In this document: one piece after another, positions 27,025 through 36,960 of the stretch | How positions within the stretch are numbered: position 1 is the stretch's first letter | Layout of the letters: every line of letters starts with the position of its first letter | NCBI RefSeq assembly: GCF_002705925.1 | Contig: NZ_NKRE01000001.1 | Coordinates: 1,174,824-1,238,823, forward strand | Direction: 5' to 3' | Length of the DNA: 64,000 nucleotides | Source: Mycobacterium ostraviense | GTDB taxonomy: Bacteria > Actinomycetota > Actinomycetes > Mycobacteriales > Mycobacteriaceae | Made by a program: the position numbers and the translations under genes | Notes under the pieces: model-generated | Database searches by the model: none | What the model was told of the DNA's origin: nothing | What the model saw: the letters and a program-made list of their open reading frames with translations, nothing else

Positions 27025-28710
27025 TTACTCGACCCCGATCAGCAGCACGTCGCCGCGGTGACCGGTGCGATAGGTCACCAGCTCGGTGCCCGGATGACGG
27101 TCGTGCATGTGCTTTTCCAACAGGTCAGCCAGGGCGGCGGCATCCTCCTCGGCGACCGCGGCGCCAAACAGCACCGTCACCAGGTCGCCCCCGGAGGCCA
27201 ACAGCAGATCGAGCAGCCCGATCGCCGCCGCGGCGATGTCGCCGGCGACGATCAGCACCTCGTCGCCGGCGATGCCCAGCCCGTCGCCCGGCTCACAGGT
27301 CCCGGCCCAGGTCAACGCCCGCTCGGTGGCCGTGCGCACCGAGCCGTGCCGGGCAGCACCGGCGGCGCGGGCCATGGTGTAGCCGTCGTCGACGGCCTGG
27401 CTGACCGGGTCGTGTACGGCCAGGGCAGCCAACCCCTGCACCATTGACCCGGTCGGCACCGGCACCACGTCGACACCCCAGCCCAGGGCCGCGGTGCAGC
27501 CGGCGACCAGTTCCTCGGCGGCCACGTAGCCGTTGGGCAGCACCATCACCTGGGCGGCACCGGTGTCCACCACCGCCCGCACCAATTGATGGGCGGTGAT
27601 ATCAGCGGCAGGTGCTGAGCCATCCGGGCCGGGTCGCAGCACGCAGGCCCCTTCTCCGGCGAACAGCTCGGCGGCGCCGTCGCCGTCGACGACGGCCAGG
27701 ACGGCCCGTTCCCGTGTCCAGCTGCCCGCCGGCAGCCCGTTGGCACCGGAGCTCAGCGCCGAGATCACGATCCTGCTCAGCTGCCCGGCCGCCAGTCCTG
27801 CCTCCACGGCCGCGCCCGCGTCGTCGGTGTGCACGTGCACCGAATAGCTCTGCGATGGGGCGGCCGCGATTGCCACCGAATCCCCCAGCTCCACGAGCCG
27901 GTCACGCAGGGTGTCCGCCGCCGCCGCATGACAGCCGGTCAGCAGGTACATCACCTCGAACTGCGGCGCCGGCCGTGCGGCGGGGGCCTCGGCGAACAGC
28001 GCGCGCGGCGCCGGCTCGTACACCGAGCGGGCGGGTGTGTGCCCGGTGAGCGTCGCGCGCAACGCGTCCAGCATGACCAACAGGCCCCGGCCGCCGGCGT
28101 CCACCACACCCGCGTCGGCGAGCACGTGGAGCTGCTCGGGCGTCTTTTCCAGCGCGACGACGGCGGCATCACCGGCGGCGGCCACGGCTTGGTCCAGGGT
28201 TTCGCCGGCGTCGGCGCACTGCTCGACCGCGGCGGCTGCGGCCCGCAGCACCGAAACGATGGTTCCCCGGACTTCCTCGCCGCCCATCGAGGCGATGACC
28301 AGCTCGACACCACGCCACAAAGCGGCGGCCAGCAGGGCCGCATCGATGGCCGGCAATGCACCGGCCGAGTCGGCTGCCGCGCTCGCGGTGATGTCGGCGA
28401 TGCCGCGCAGAATCTGCGACACGATCACCCCGGAGTTCCCCCGGGCCCCGTTGAGCGCGCCGGACGACAGTGCGGCAGCGACCCGGGCGACGTTACCCGC
28501 GTTGCGGCCGTCGTCGGCCCGGGCCACCGCGTCCGCCTCGGCGAGCGCCGCGCGCATGGTGAACAGCATGTTCGCGCCGGTGTCGGAATCGGCGACCGGG
28601 AATACGTTCAGCCGGTTGATTTCGTCGATGTGGGTGATCAGGTCGCTGACGACGGTGTGCGCCCAATCCCGCAGCGCCGATGCGTCCAGCCGACGACCTG
28701 GCGTGTCCAC
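27025..28710 (-). CDS. DhaL-domain (DAK phosphatase-type) fatty-acid-kinase-like protein, full length
   Basis: About 561 residues from GTG 28710, preceded by an AGGAGG ribosome site. The N-terminal DhaL domain shows INRLNVFPVADSDTGANML with the Asp residues that hold Mg-ATP, then GARGNSGVIVSQILRG. The middle and C-terminal parts (MYLLTGCHAAAADTLRDRLV; VMVLPNGYVAAEELVAGC) match YloV/FakA-type proteins. In M. tuberculosis the same region is annotated as two genes, Rv2975c and Rv2974c; here it is one continuous frame. FakA in Firmicutes phosphorylates fatty acids with FakB; an equal role here is not shown. Confidence 0.85.
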   Translation of the reverse strand: MDTPGRRLDASALRDWAHTVVSDLITHIDEINRLNVFPVADSDTGANMLFTMRAALAEADAVARADDGRNAGNVARVAAALSSGALNGARGNSGVIVSQILRGIADITASAAADSAGALPAIDAALLAAALWRGVELVIASMGGEEVRGTIVSVLRAAAAAVEQCADAGETLDQAVAAAGDAAVVALEKTPEQLHVLADAGVVDAGGRGLLVMLDALRATLTGHTPARSVYEPAPRALFAEAPAARPAPQFEVMYLLTGCHAAAADTLRDRLVELGDSVAIAAAPSQSYSVHVHTDDAGAAVEAGLAAGQLSRIVISALSSGANGLPAGSWTRERAVLAVVDGDGAAELFAGEGACVLRPGPDGSAPAADITAHQLVRAVVDTGAAQVMVLPNGYVAAEELVAGCTAALGWGVDVVPVPTGSMVQGLAALAVHDPVSQAVDDGYTMARAAGAARHGSVRTATERALTWAGTCEPGDGLGIAGDEVLIVAGDIAAAAIGLLDLLLASGGDLVTVLFGAAVAEEDAAALADLLEKHMHDRHPGTELVTYRTGHRGDVLLIGVE

Positions 28711-28986
28711 CGTGACCCCACCTCCTCTGCGCCAGCTCCCGGTGGGCGCCAGCGTAGCCCGGCGACAGTGTGGACAGCTGGCGTCGGCTGCTGTTCGGAG
28801 CAGGCCGCCAAGCCGGGACGACAAAGCTGCATCGAGCCTAGCCAGCGGGGGTGACAGCACTGGCCACGGGCGGATGGCGTTTTGGCGCTCGCCGACGACC
28901 CCGGCTATCCTGGGACGGCCTGGGCCAGCCGGGCCGTTCCGCCCGGGTCGCCGGACCCCCAGCAACCGACTTGAGGAGTTTGAACA

Positions 28987-29181
28987 ATGGCCGCTGTGTG
29001 CGATATCTGCGGGAAAGGCCCCGGCTTCGGCAAGTCGGTGTCACACTCCCACCGCCGCACCAGCCGTCGGTGGGACCCCAACGTCCAGACCGTGCGGGCG
29101 GTGAGCCGTCCCGGGGGCAACAAGAAGCGCATCAACGTCTGCACATCCTGCATCAAGGCGGGCAAGGTCAGCCGCGGCTGA
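28987..29181 (+). CDS. rpmB: 50S ribosomal protein L28, zinc-ribbon form
   Basis: 64 residues from ATG 28987 after a TTGAGGAG ribosome site. It begins [20 protein letters not shown] and ends [16 protein letters not shown]; two CxxC pairs make the zinc-binding C+ form. It is divergent from the DhaL gene, as rpmB often is beside this gene and recG. Mycobacteria usually also have a cysteine-free L28 under zinc control elsewhere; none is in this window. Confidence 0.93.
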   Translation: MAAVCDICGKGPGFGKSVSHSHRRTSRRWDPNVQTVRAVSRPGGNKKRINVCTSCIKAGKVSRG

Positions 29182-29672
29182 CCTTGTTGCGGCGCGGGTG
29201 CCGCTAGATTTCGGCCCGTCCCGATCGGCGCGATGGATTGCGCCTCGATGAATTGCGCCGCTGCCGAGACCTTCGGTAAGAGCCCGCGCCATCGGGTGAC
29301 CCTTCAGGCGTCAGCCTTGGCGTGCCGCATGCGCTTTAGGCCCGGTGCCGGTGCCGGATGACGGCCCCCATCGTCAAAGAAATTGCGCCACAAAAGGACT
29401 GAGGTCGCGCCAGCGCCGAAAACCAGCGGCATCAAACAGGCCCCCTGTCAATCGCTTCTGCCCATTGATTGATAGCGGATAGCTATTTGACAACAACGCA
29501 TGCCGCCGACATCTTTTTGGCGTGTCGGCGATCACATCTCAGCAACGCTGGGACGCGGTACACGAGACAACACCAGGCCTGTCCACCGGTAGCTGAACGG
29601 TGGTCAAACATGTCGTGCCCGTGCGTGATCAGCCCACTGAATGCCCGTCGCAAGTAGAGGTCCAGGAATGTT
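29182..29672. other. Gene-free gap upstream of the PPE gene
   Basis: About 490 bases, less GC-rich than the surroundings toward the right (for example around 29460-29520). No ORF, tRNA or clear hairpin is recognised. It may be part of the inserted DNA that brought the PPE gene, because M. tuberculosis has no gene between rpmB and ung here. Confidence 0.4.
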
Positions 29673-31034
29673 GTGGGAAGAGGTTCGGCGGTGACGCTAA
29701 GCGTGGATGAAACTTTGGCCGCCGTTGCGGGTGCACCGGTGTGGCTGGCTTCGCCGCCGGAGGTGCATTCGGCCTTGCTGAGCGCCGGCCCGGGAGCAGC
29801 CCCGTTGCTGACGGCCGCCGCGGGATGGGCGTCGTTGGGCGTCGATTATGCGTCGGTGGCTGAAGAACTCACCGCGGTGTTGGGCGCGATGCGAACCGGG
29901 GCGTGGCAGGGCCCCACCGCGGAGATCTGTGCGGGGGCCTATGGGCCGTATGTGGCGTGGCTGGCTCAGGCCAGTAGCGATAGCGCCGCAGTCTCGGCAG
30001 CACATCAGGCGGTGGCGGCTGCCTATGTCAGCGCGGTCGCAGCGATGCCGACACTGCCGGAGTTGGCCGCCAACCACGCCACCCACGCGGTGTTGCTGGC
30101 AACGAATTTCTTTGGCATCAATACCATACCGATAGCACTCAACGAGGCCGACTATGCGCGGATGTGGATTCAGGCCGCGACCACGATGAGCGTCTATGAC
30201 GCAGTCACTGCAGCCGCAATGGCGTCGATGCCGCACACCCCACCGGCACCAATCATCATCAAACCCGGCACCGGTCTGGCCGGCGAGATCGTAGCCGGCG
30301 CTGCGCACAACATCAGCTACGAGCCCTTTCCGATATGGCAGATCCTGTGGGACATGATCAAAGTCGTTGGCACGGAGATTCTCGCCGTTCCGGCCCATGC
30401 AATTTTTACCCTCATGATGGCTTTCTACACACCAATAGTCTTATTGTTTGTTGGATACTTGGTCTTGATCGGCAACACGCATTTGGCGCTTGAAGCTCTT
30501 GCATACCTAGAGCTCGCGTGGCTAACTGTTGGAATCGAAACGTTCGCTACTGTATTTCTTCCTTTCGTCTTCGGTTATGAAGTCGGCAATCTGGTGATCC
30601 AATGGATCAGTCAATGGATCTTGGGGCTGAACCTTGGGATGCTCCCCACTCTGGTGGGTCCGGTAGCCGCAGCGACGGCACTGCCGGTTTTGGCTGCTTC
30701 CGCCAGCTCGAGCGCTGTGGCGGGCATGGTTGCCACACCTGTGGCGGGGGTAGCGGTCGGCGCTGTTGAGCCGTCGGCAGTGTTGCCACAGGCGCAGTTG
30801 GTGTCGGTCGCAACGGCCTGCAGTTGCTCGCAGTCGCCGGTGCCGCTGGCGGCTTCGGATCACGGTGCGGGCGCGCCGGGGTTTGCCGGCACCGGGCCAT
30901 CAGGAGGCGCCGCGCACGCTGCCGGGTTGGCCACGCGAGGCGGTAGCGAGTCGGGGAGCGGCCCGCGGCTGCCGATGTTGCCGAATTGTTGGAATGCAAG
31001 CCTGGCTGGCCTGACCCATGTGGGATGTGTTTAG
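29673..31034 (+). CDS. PPE family protein, PPE-PPW-like
   Basis: 453 residues from GTG 29673; GTG 29691 is an alternative start. The N-terminal PPE domain has [35 protein letters not shown], the WQGPTAE bend and [20 protein letters not shown]. The C-terminal part ends with GFAGT and PMLPNCW, which fit the GFxGT and PxxPxxW marks of the PPW subgroup. Between them lies an unusual hydrophobic stretch (residues about 225-330) of several possible membrane helices, encoded by more AT-rich codons. PPE proteins are exported by ESX systems, often with a PE partner; none is adjacent. Confidence 0.88.
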   Translation: MGRGSAVTLSVDETLAAVAGAPVWLASPPEVHSALLSAGPGAAPLLTAAAGWASLGVDYASVAEELTAVLGAMRTGAWQGPTAEICAGAYGPYVAWLAQASSDSAAVSAAHQAVAAAYVSAVAAMPTLPELAANHATHAVLLATNFFGINTIPIALNEADYARMWIQAATTMSVYDAVTAAAMASMPHTPPAPIIIKPGTGLAGEIVAGAAHNISYEPFPIWQILWDMIKVVGTEILAVPAHAIFTLMMAFYTPIVLLFVGYLVLIGNTHLALEALAYLELAWLTVGIETFATVFLPFVFGYEVGNLVIQWISQWILGLNLGMLPTLVGPVAAATALPVLAASASSSAVAGMVATPVAGVAVGAVEPSAVLPQAQLVSVATACSCSQSPVPLAASDHGAGAPGFAGTGPSGGAAHAAGLATRGGSESGSGPRLPMLPNCWNASLAGLTHVGCV

Positions 31035-31160
31035 CGCGGGAAAAGGCGGCCGAGACGGTCATTGAGATTTCGCGGCGGATTCACGACAGCTTCACGCTCG
31101 GCGGAAGTCGCAGTCGGTCGACACATCCTCACCGATGCGCCCGCAGCCCCCTCACCTCGG

Positions 31161-31844
31161 TCACGGCAGCCGCCAATCGATCGGGTCGGCACCCATCCCC
31201 GCCAGCAGCTGGTTGGCACGGCTGAACGGCCGCGAGCCGAAGAACCCCCGCGACGCCGACAGCGGCGACGGATGCGGCGATTCGATGGCGACACATTTCC
31301 CGGCGGCCAACATCGGTTTGAGCGTCGACGCGTCACGCCCCCACAGGACGGCCACCAGCGGCTGCGACCGCGAGACCAGCGCTCGAATCGCGCATTCGGT
31401 CACCACTTCCCAGCCCTTACCCCGGTGCGACGCCGGATTACTCGGGCGCACGGTCAGCACTCTGTTCAACAACATCACGCCGCGCTGTGCCCAGGGCGTC
31501 AGATCACCGCACGAGGGCTGCGGATAGCCGAGGTCGGCTGCGTACTCCTCGAAGATATTGGCCAGGCTGCGCGGTAGCGGACGCACCTCGGGGGCTACCG
31601 AAAAGCTCAGTCCCACCGCATGTCCGGGTGTCGGATACGGATCCTGCCCGACGATCAGGACCCGCACCTGGTCGAATGGAAAAGTGAAGGCGCGCAATAT
31701 GTTCGGCCCCGCCGGCAGGTATTTGCGGCCGGCTGCGATCTCGGCGCGCAGAAACCGCCCCATCTGGGCCACCTGGTCGGCCACCGGGTGCAACGCGGCG
31801 GCCCAGCCCTGCTCGACGAGTTCGCTCAGTGGACGTGCGCTCAC
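31161..31844 (-). CDS. ung: Uracil-DNA glycosylase
   Basis: 227 residues from GTG 31844. Family 1 UNG motifs: the water-activating [20 protein letters not shown], the uracil-binding [12 protein letters not shown], and the DNA minor-groove loop [20 protein letters not shown] with the catalytic-site histidine. It removes uracil from DNA in base excision repair, important in a GC-rich genome prone to cytosine deamination. Its GTG overlaps the stop of the DUF1330 gene upstream. Confidence 0.96.
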   Translation of the reverse strand: MSARPLSELVEQGWAAALHPVADQVAQMGRFLRAEIAAGRKYLPAGPNILRAFTFPFDQVRVLIVGQDPYPTPGHAVGLSFSVAPEVRPLPRSLANIFEEYAADLGYPQPSCGDLTPWAQRGVMLLNRVLTVRPSNPASHRGKGWEVVTECAIRALVSRSQPLVAVLWGRDASTLKPMLAAGKCVAIESPHPSPLSASRGFFGSRPFSRANQLLAGMGADPIDWRLP

Positions 31845-32131
31845 TGCAGGCCTTGTGCCAGGAGCACCACCGTATCGGCGCCCGCCCGACGGTCTTTCGA
31901 AATCTCTTGGTACTCAGGCGATTGTGCCCAGCCACGGAATGCCGGCTCGTCGGGAAACGACATCAGCACCACTTTCTGATGGTCCCACTGCCCCTCGATC
32001 ACCTGGGGTGACTCTTCGGCAGCCAGCAACCTTCCCGGATGGCGACGAAATACTTCCATGAACCTGGTCTGGTACCGGTCATATGCTGCCCGATCGGTGA
32101 ATCTCAGCTGGGCGATCACGTAGACGGTCAC
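31841..32131 (-). CDS. DUF1330 family protein
   Basis: 96 residues from ATG 32131. It opens [20 protein letters not shown] and has [15 protein letters not shown] and [20 protein letters not shown], the pattern of the small dimeric ferredoxin-like DUF1330 fold. No catalytic role is known for the family. Its stop overlaps the ung start (GTGA), so it is translated with ung. I do not recall an equivalent at this place in M. tuberculosis. Confidence 0.88.
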   Translation of the reverse strand: MTVYVIAQLRFTDRAAYDRYQTRFMEVFRRHPGRLLAAEESPQVIEGQWDHQKVVLMSFPDEPAFRGWAQSPEYQEISKDRRAGADTVVLLAQGLQ

Positions 32132-32155
32132 CGCGTCACCCTACTCATTGGGTGG

Positions 32156-33121
32156 TCAATCGAATGACTGCCAACCCGCATATCCGCCCCATTCGTTGCC
32201 GTCGACCAGCACCCGGGGCGGACCGTCGACCACTCGCCCGATGACACGCCAGCCGGCCGGCACCGCGTCGACGAAACACGCGACCAGGGCGTGGTCTTCG
32301 CCGCCACCGAGCACCCAGTGCCACGGATCGGCGCCCACGGCGTCGGCGGCCGCGGTCAGCGCGGCGCGGTCGTGAGCCAGCGCCGCGGTCGACACGTCGA
32401 TACCGACCGCGGATGCCTGCGCTACATGGCGCAGGTCGGCGACCAGGCCGTCGGAGATGTCGATCATTGCCTGGGCCCCTGCGGCGGCGGCCGCCACGCC
32501 CTGCCGATACGGCGGCTGCGGCACCAGATGACGCCGCCGTAGCTCGTCGAATCCGTCAATCCCGTTGAGCCACAACTGATATCCGGCCGCCGAGCGGCCC
32601 AAGTCACCGGCCACCGCGACGACCAAGCCGGGTTTGGCGCCGGAGCGCCGCACCGGTGCGCGTCCCTCGAGGTCCCCCAGCGCCGTCACCGACACCACCC
32701 ACTGCGGGCAGCGAACCAGATCGCCTCCGACGATGCCGGCGCCGGTTCGGTCCGCCTCGTCCCACATCCCGTCGACCAGGGCGCTCACCTGGGCCGCGGC
32801 TGTGTCGGTGGGTGCCCCGAAGCTCACCACGAACGCGGTACAGCGCGCGCCCATGGCCGCGATGTCGGCAGCGTTCTGGGCGATCGCCTTGCGGCCGACG
32901 TCGTGGGGTGTCGACCAGTCCAGCCGAAAGTGCCGGTCCTGGACCAGCATGTCGGTCGACATCACGACGCGGCCGTCGCGGGCGGCGACCACCGCGGCGT
33001 CGTCGCCCGGCCCGAGCTCGACGACAGGAGGCTGACGGCGACCGGCCACCAACCGGTCGATCATGGCGAACTCCCCGAGCTGTTGCAGCGTCGGAGACTC
33101 CCCCGATGCGTCCTCGCGCAC
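32156..33121 (-). CDS. thiL: Thiamine-monophosphate kinase
   Basis: 321 residues. The start is GTG 33121 because an AGGAGG lies a few bases upstream; the longer frame would bury it. Motifs: VELGPGDDAAVVAARDGR for ATP/Mg, VMSTDMLVQDRHFRLDWS, GRKAIAQNAADIAAMGA, GIVGGDLVRCPQWVVSVTAL, then MIDISDGLVADLRHVA. It phosphorylates thiamine phosphate to the active cofactor ThDP, needed by acetolactate synthase encoded further right. Follows Rv2977c. Confidence 0.95.
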   Translation of the reverse strand: MREDASGESPTLQQLGEFAMIDRLVAGRRQPPVVELGPGDDAAVVAARDGRVVMSTDMLVQDRHFRLDWSTPHDVGRKAIAQNAADIAAMGARCTAFVVSFGAPTDTAAAQVSALVDGMWDEADRTGAGIVGGDLVRCPQWVVSVTALGDLEGRAPVRRSGAKPGLVVAVAGDLGRSAAGYQLWLNGIDGFDELRRRHLVPQPPYRQGVAAAAAGAQAMIDISDGLVADLRHVAQASAVGIDVSTAALAHDRAALTAAADAVGADPWHWVLGGGEDHALVACFVDAVPAGWRVIGRVVDGPPRVLVDGNEWGGYAGWQSFD

Positions 33122-33215
33122 GCCACCTCCTGCGGGACGTCTCACCCGGGTCCCCTGCCTGCCCGGGTGGACCGCGTTAGTGTATGAGCTCGGGCGACTC
33201 GAACATCCGGGCGGG

Positions 33216-33839
33216 ATGTCGGTGGCCCTGGGACAACCGGGCAGTCAAGGTGAGTCGGAGGTGGCCGGCCAGGTGACGGGCGACGCCCTTCGCAACCCCG
33301 ACCCCGAAGCAGACGGTCCGCCACGCATCCTGATCATTGCGGCTGTGGCACTGGCCGTGGCGGCGGTTGCGGTGATCCTGGTGATCGCGGCGATCCGCCA
33401 CCCCCGGCAACAACCGGTCACCGTCGCGGCAGTGCCGGCCCCCCACGCCGGCAGTCCGGCCTGCCAGGCGCTGACGGCAGCGCTGCCGCAGCGCCTGGGT
33501 GACTATCAGCGGGTGCCGATTGCGCAACCGGCCCCGGAAGGCGCGAGCGCCTGGAGCTCCGGGCCCTCCCGCGAGCCGGTCATCGCGCGTTGCGGCCTCG
33601 ACCGCCCGGCCGACTTCGTCGTGGGCGCGCCGATCCAGATCGTCGACCGGGTGCAGTGGTTCCGGGTGACCGACGAAACCTCATCGGACGGCAGGTCCAC
33701 CTGGTACACGGTCGACCGTCCGGTGTACCTAGCTCTGACGTTGCCGGCAGGGTCGGGGCCGACGCCGATCCAGGAGCTGTCCGAGGTCATCGACCGCACC
33801 ATCGCGGCGGTGCCGATCGACCCGGCGCCGACCGGTTAG
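33216..33839 (+). CDS. DUF3515 membrane-anchored protein (Rv2980-like)
   Basis: 207 residues from ATG 33216. One membrane helix (about residues 38-60: [20 protein letters not shown]) is followed by an exported domain with two cysteines ([25 protein letters not shown]) and [20 protein letters not shown], as in DUF3515 proteins. Function unknown. Its TAG overlaps the TAA of the convergent ddl gene. Placed between thiL and ddl as in other mycobacteria. Confidence 0.85.
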   Translation: MSVALGQPGSQGESEVAGQVTGDALRNPDPEADGPPRILIIAAVALAVAAVAVILVIAAIRHPRQQPVTVAAVPAPHAGSPACQALTAALPQRLGDYQRVPIAQPAPEGASAWSSGPSREPVIARCGLDRPADFVVGAPIQIVDRVQWFRVTDETSSDGRSTWYTVDRPVYLALTLPAGSGPTPIQELSEVIDRTIAAVPIDPAPTG

Positions 33840-34948
33840 CGCAGGCCCACTCCCCGGGCCAGCGCCGTCTCCACCATGGTCCCCAGCAGCGTGGGATAGT
33901 CGACGCCGCTGGCCGCCCACATCCTGGGGTACATCGAGATCGTGGTGAACCCCGGCATGGTGTTGATCTCGTTGATCACCGGGCCCTCCTCGGTGAGGAA
34001 GAAGTCCACCCGGGCCAGGCCCTGGCAGTCGATGGCGTGAAACGCGCGGATCGCCAGGTCCCGCACCGCGTCGGCGACGTCGTCGTCGACCTTGGCGGGC
34101 ACGTCCAGCTCGGCTGCGTCGTCGAGGTATTTGGTCGCGAAGTCATAGAAGGCGTCCTCGCGTCCGCGAACCCCGGCCACCCGGATCTCCCCCAGCGTGC
34201 TTGCCTGCACCGTGCCGTCCGGGAATTCGAGCACACCGCATTCCAGCTCACGGCCGTTGACGGCAGCCTCGACGATCACCTTCGGATCGTGGCGGCGCGC
34301 CTCGGCGACCGCGGTGGGCAACTCATCCCAGCTCGACACCCGGCTGACGCCGATCGACGAGCCGCCGCGCGCGGGCTTGACGTATGCCGGCAGCCCGAGC
34401 CGCTCGCATTCGTCGCGACTCAATGCCGGCCGGGACGGGCGCAGCACCACGTGCGGTCCGACCGGTAGCCCGTCAGCGGCCAGCAGCTTCTTGGTGAATT
34501 CCTTGTCCATCCCGGCGGCACTGGCCAGCACACCGGCCCCGACGTAGGGCACCCCGGCAAGCTCGAGCAGTCCCTGGATGGTGCCGTCCTCCCCATAGGG
34601 GCCGTGCAGTACCGGGAACACCACGTCGACGGAGGCCAACACCTCACCGGCACCCGGCGGCAACGACACCAGTCGGCCGCCCCACTGCGGGTCGGCGGGC
34701 AACGCCAGCAACGTGCCCGATTCGGAGCTGACCGCGGGCAGTTGCCGGTCGGCGATGGCCAGCGCCTCGGGATTGCCGTCGGTGAGCACCCACGAGCCTT
34801 GCGGCGTGATGCCGATCGCGATCACCTCGAACCGCTGCGGGTCCAGGTTGCGCAGGATGCTGCCCGCCGACACGCAGGAGATGGCGTGCTCGTTGCTGCG
34901 GCCGCCGAACACGACGGCAACCCGGGCACGCCGGTCGCTGGCACTCAC
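33836..34948 (-). CDS. ddlA: D-alanine--D-alanine ligase
   Basis: 370 residues from GTG 34948 or close by. ATP-grasp ligase: [20 protein letters not shown] at the start, [20 protein letters not shown] with the HGxxGEDG loop, [20 protein letters not shown] with the ATP-grasp lysine, and [20 protein letters not shown] with metal-binding Asp, Glu and Asn. It makes the D-Ala-D-Ala dipeptide of peptidoglycan and is a target of D-cycloserine. Confidence 0.96.
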   Translation of the reverse strand: MSASDRRARVAVVFGGRSNEHAISCVSAGSILRNLDPQRFEVIAIGITPQGSWVLTDGNPEALAIADRQLPAVSSESGTLLALPADPQWGGRLVSLPPGAGEVLASVDVVFPVLHGPYGEDGTIQGLLELAGVPYVGAGVLASAAGMDKEFTKKLLAADGLPVGPHVVLRPSRPALSRDECERLGLPAYVKPARGGSSIGVSRVSSWDELPTAVAEARRHDPKVIVEAAVNGRELECGVLEFPDGTVQASTLGEIRVAGVRGREDAFYDFATKYLDDAAELDVPAKVDDDVADAVRDLAIRAFHAIDCQGLARVDFFLTEEGPVINEINTMPGFTTISMYPRMWAASGVDYPTLLGTMVETALARGVGLR

Positions 34949-35021
34949 AACCTTCAGAGGTTACCGGGTGGGACGCCACGGCACCCGGCTCCCGCGCTCC
35001 GCGTGCTCGATGACGACGCGC

Positions 35022-35078
35022 CGAGCCTGTAATTTCGCAGCGGAAGTTCGAGTAGCGGCCTGCACAATTACAGGCTCG
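35022..35078. repeat. Long inverted repeat between gpsA and ddl
   Basis: Arms CGAGCCTGTAATT (35022-35034) and AATTACAGGCTCG (35066-35078) are perfect over 13 bases with a 31-base loop. They are AT-richer than the surrounding DNA and lie in the only gap between two leftward genes. No T run follows on either strand, so a simple terminator is not obvious. Confidence 0.75.
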
Positions 35079-35097
35079 ACAACATGCGGCGGCCTGC

Positions 35098-36105
35098 TTA
35101 CTCGGGTTTGGTGCTGCGACCCAACAACAGCGCAATCGCCTCGTTCACCGACAGCCCCTTATGACAGACCCGGTGCACGGCGTCGGTCAGCGGCATCTCG
35201 ACGTCGTAACTGGACGCCAGCGCGAGCACCGCCTCACACGACGTCACCCCCTCGACGACATGGCCGTCGCGGTGCTGCAACGCCGATTCCATGGTCTCGC
35301 CCCGGCCCAGTCGCTCCCCGAACGACCTATTGCGGGAATGCGGTGAGGTGCAGGTGGCCACCAGGTCCCCCACCCCGGCCAGCCCGGCCAGTGTCGCGCC
35401 TTTGGCGCCCAGCGCGATCCCGAGCCGCATGATTTCGGCCAGCCCGCGGGTGATGATGGCCGCCGCGGTGTTTTCGCCCAACCCGACGCCGACGGCCATC
35501 CCGCACGCCAGCGCAATGACGTTCTTGCAGGCGCCGCCGATCTCGGTGCCGATGACATCGCTGTTGGTGTACGGACGGAAGTAGCCACTGTTCAGCGCAC
35601 GCTGCAAGGCGACCGCCCGGCCGGAGTCGCTGCATGCGACGACGGTGGCCGCCGGCTGACACTCGGCGATCTCACTGGCCAGGTTGGGCCCGGAGATCAC
35701 CGCGACGTGTGCCGGATCTACTCCGGTCACCGCGGTGATCACCTGGCTCATCCGCATCAGGGTGCCGAGCTCGATGCCCTTGGCCAAACTGACCAGGGTC
35801 GCGTCCTCGGGCAACAAGCCGGCCCACCGCCCCAGATTGGCGCGCAGCGTCTGTGCCGGAACGCCCAGCAGGACCGTAGCTGCGCCGCTGAGCGCCTCCT
35901 CGGCCTCGGGCGTGGCGCGGATGCCGGGCGGCAGCAACGTGCCGGGCAGATAGTCGGGGTTGTATCGGGTGCTGTTGATTTGCTCGGCGACGTCGGCTCG
36001 TCGGGCCCACAGGATGACCTCACCACCGGCGTCGGCCAGCACCTTGGCCAGCGCGGTGCCCCACGCGCCGGCTCCCATCACCGCAACGGTTCCCGTGCCG
36101 GCCAT
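35098..36105 (-). CDS. gpsA: Glycerol-3-phosphate dehydrogenase [NAD(P)+]
   Basis: 335 residues from ATG 36105, with a G-rich ribosome site just upstream. Rossmann loop [20 protein letters not shown], then [40 protein letters not shown], the catalytic lysine in [19 protein letters not shown], and [19 protein letters not shown]. It makes sn-glycerol-3-phosphate for phospholipid synthesis. Divergent from fbiD. Confidence 0.96.
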   Translation of the reverse strand: MAGTGTVAVMGAGAWGTALAKVLADAGGEVILWARRADVAEQINSTRYNPDYLPGTLLPPGIRATPEAEEALSGAATVLLGVPAQTLRANLGRWAGLLPEDATLVSLAKGIELGTLMRMSQVITAVTGVDPAHVAVISGPNLASEIAECQPAATVVACSDSGRAVALQRALNSGYFRPYTNSDVIGTEIGGACKNVIALACGMAVGVGLGENTAAAIITRGLAEIMRLGIALGAKGATLAGLAGVGDLVATCTSPHSRNRSFGERLGRGETMESALQHRDGHVVEGVTSCEAVLALASSYDVEMPLTDAVHRVCHKGLSVNEAIALLLGRSTKPE

Positions 36106-36153
36106 CCGCACCCCCTTTTGTCCGTTATGGCAGCTGTAGCCGCTACACAGTAG

Positions 36154-36882
<729 letters not shown>

Positions 36883-36960
36883 CCCGGTCCGGGCCCGTCC
36901 GAAGGTGAACGGCACACCAACGCCAGATTGATGTCGACCGGGTGGTGGCAACGTCACCCG

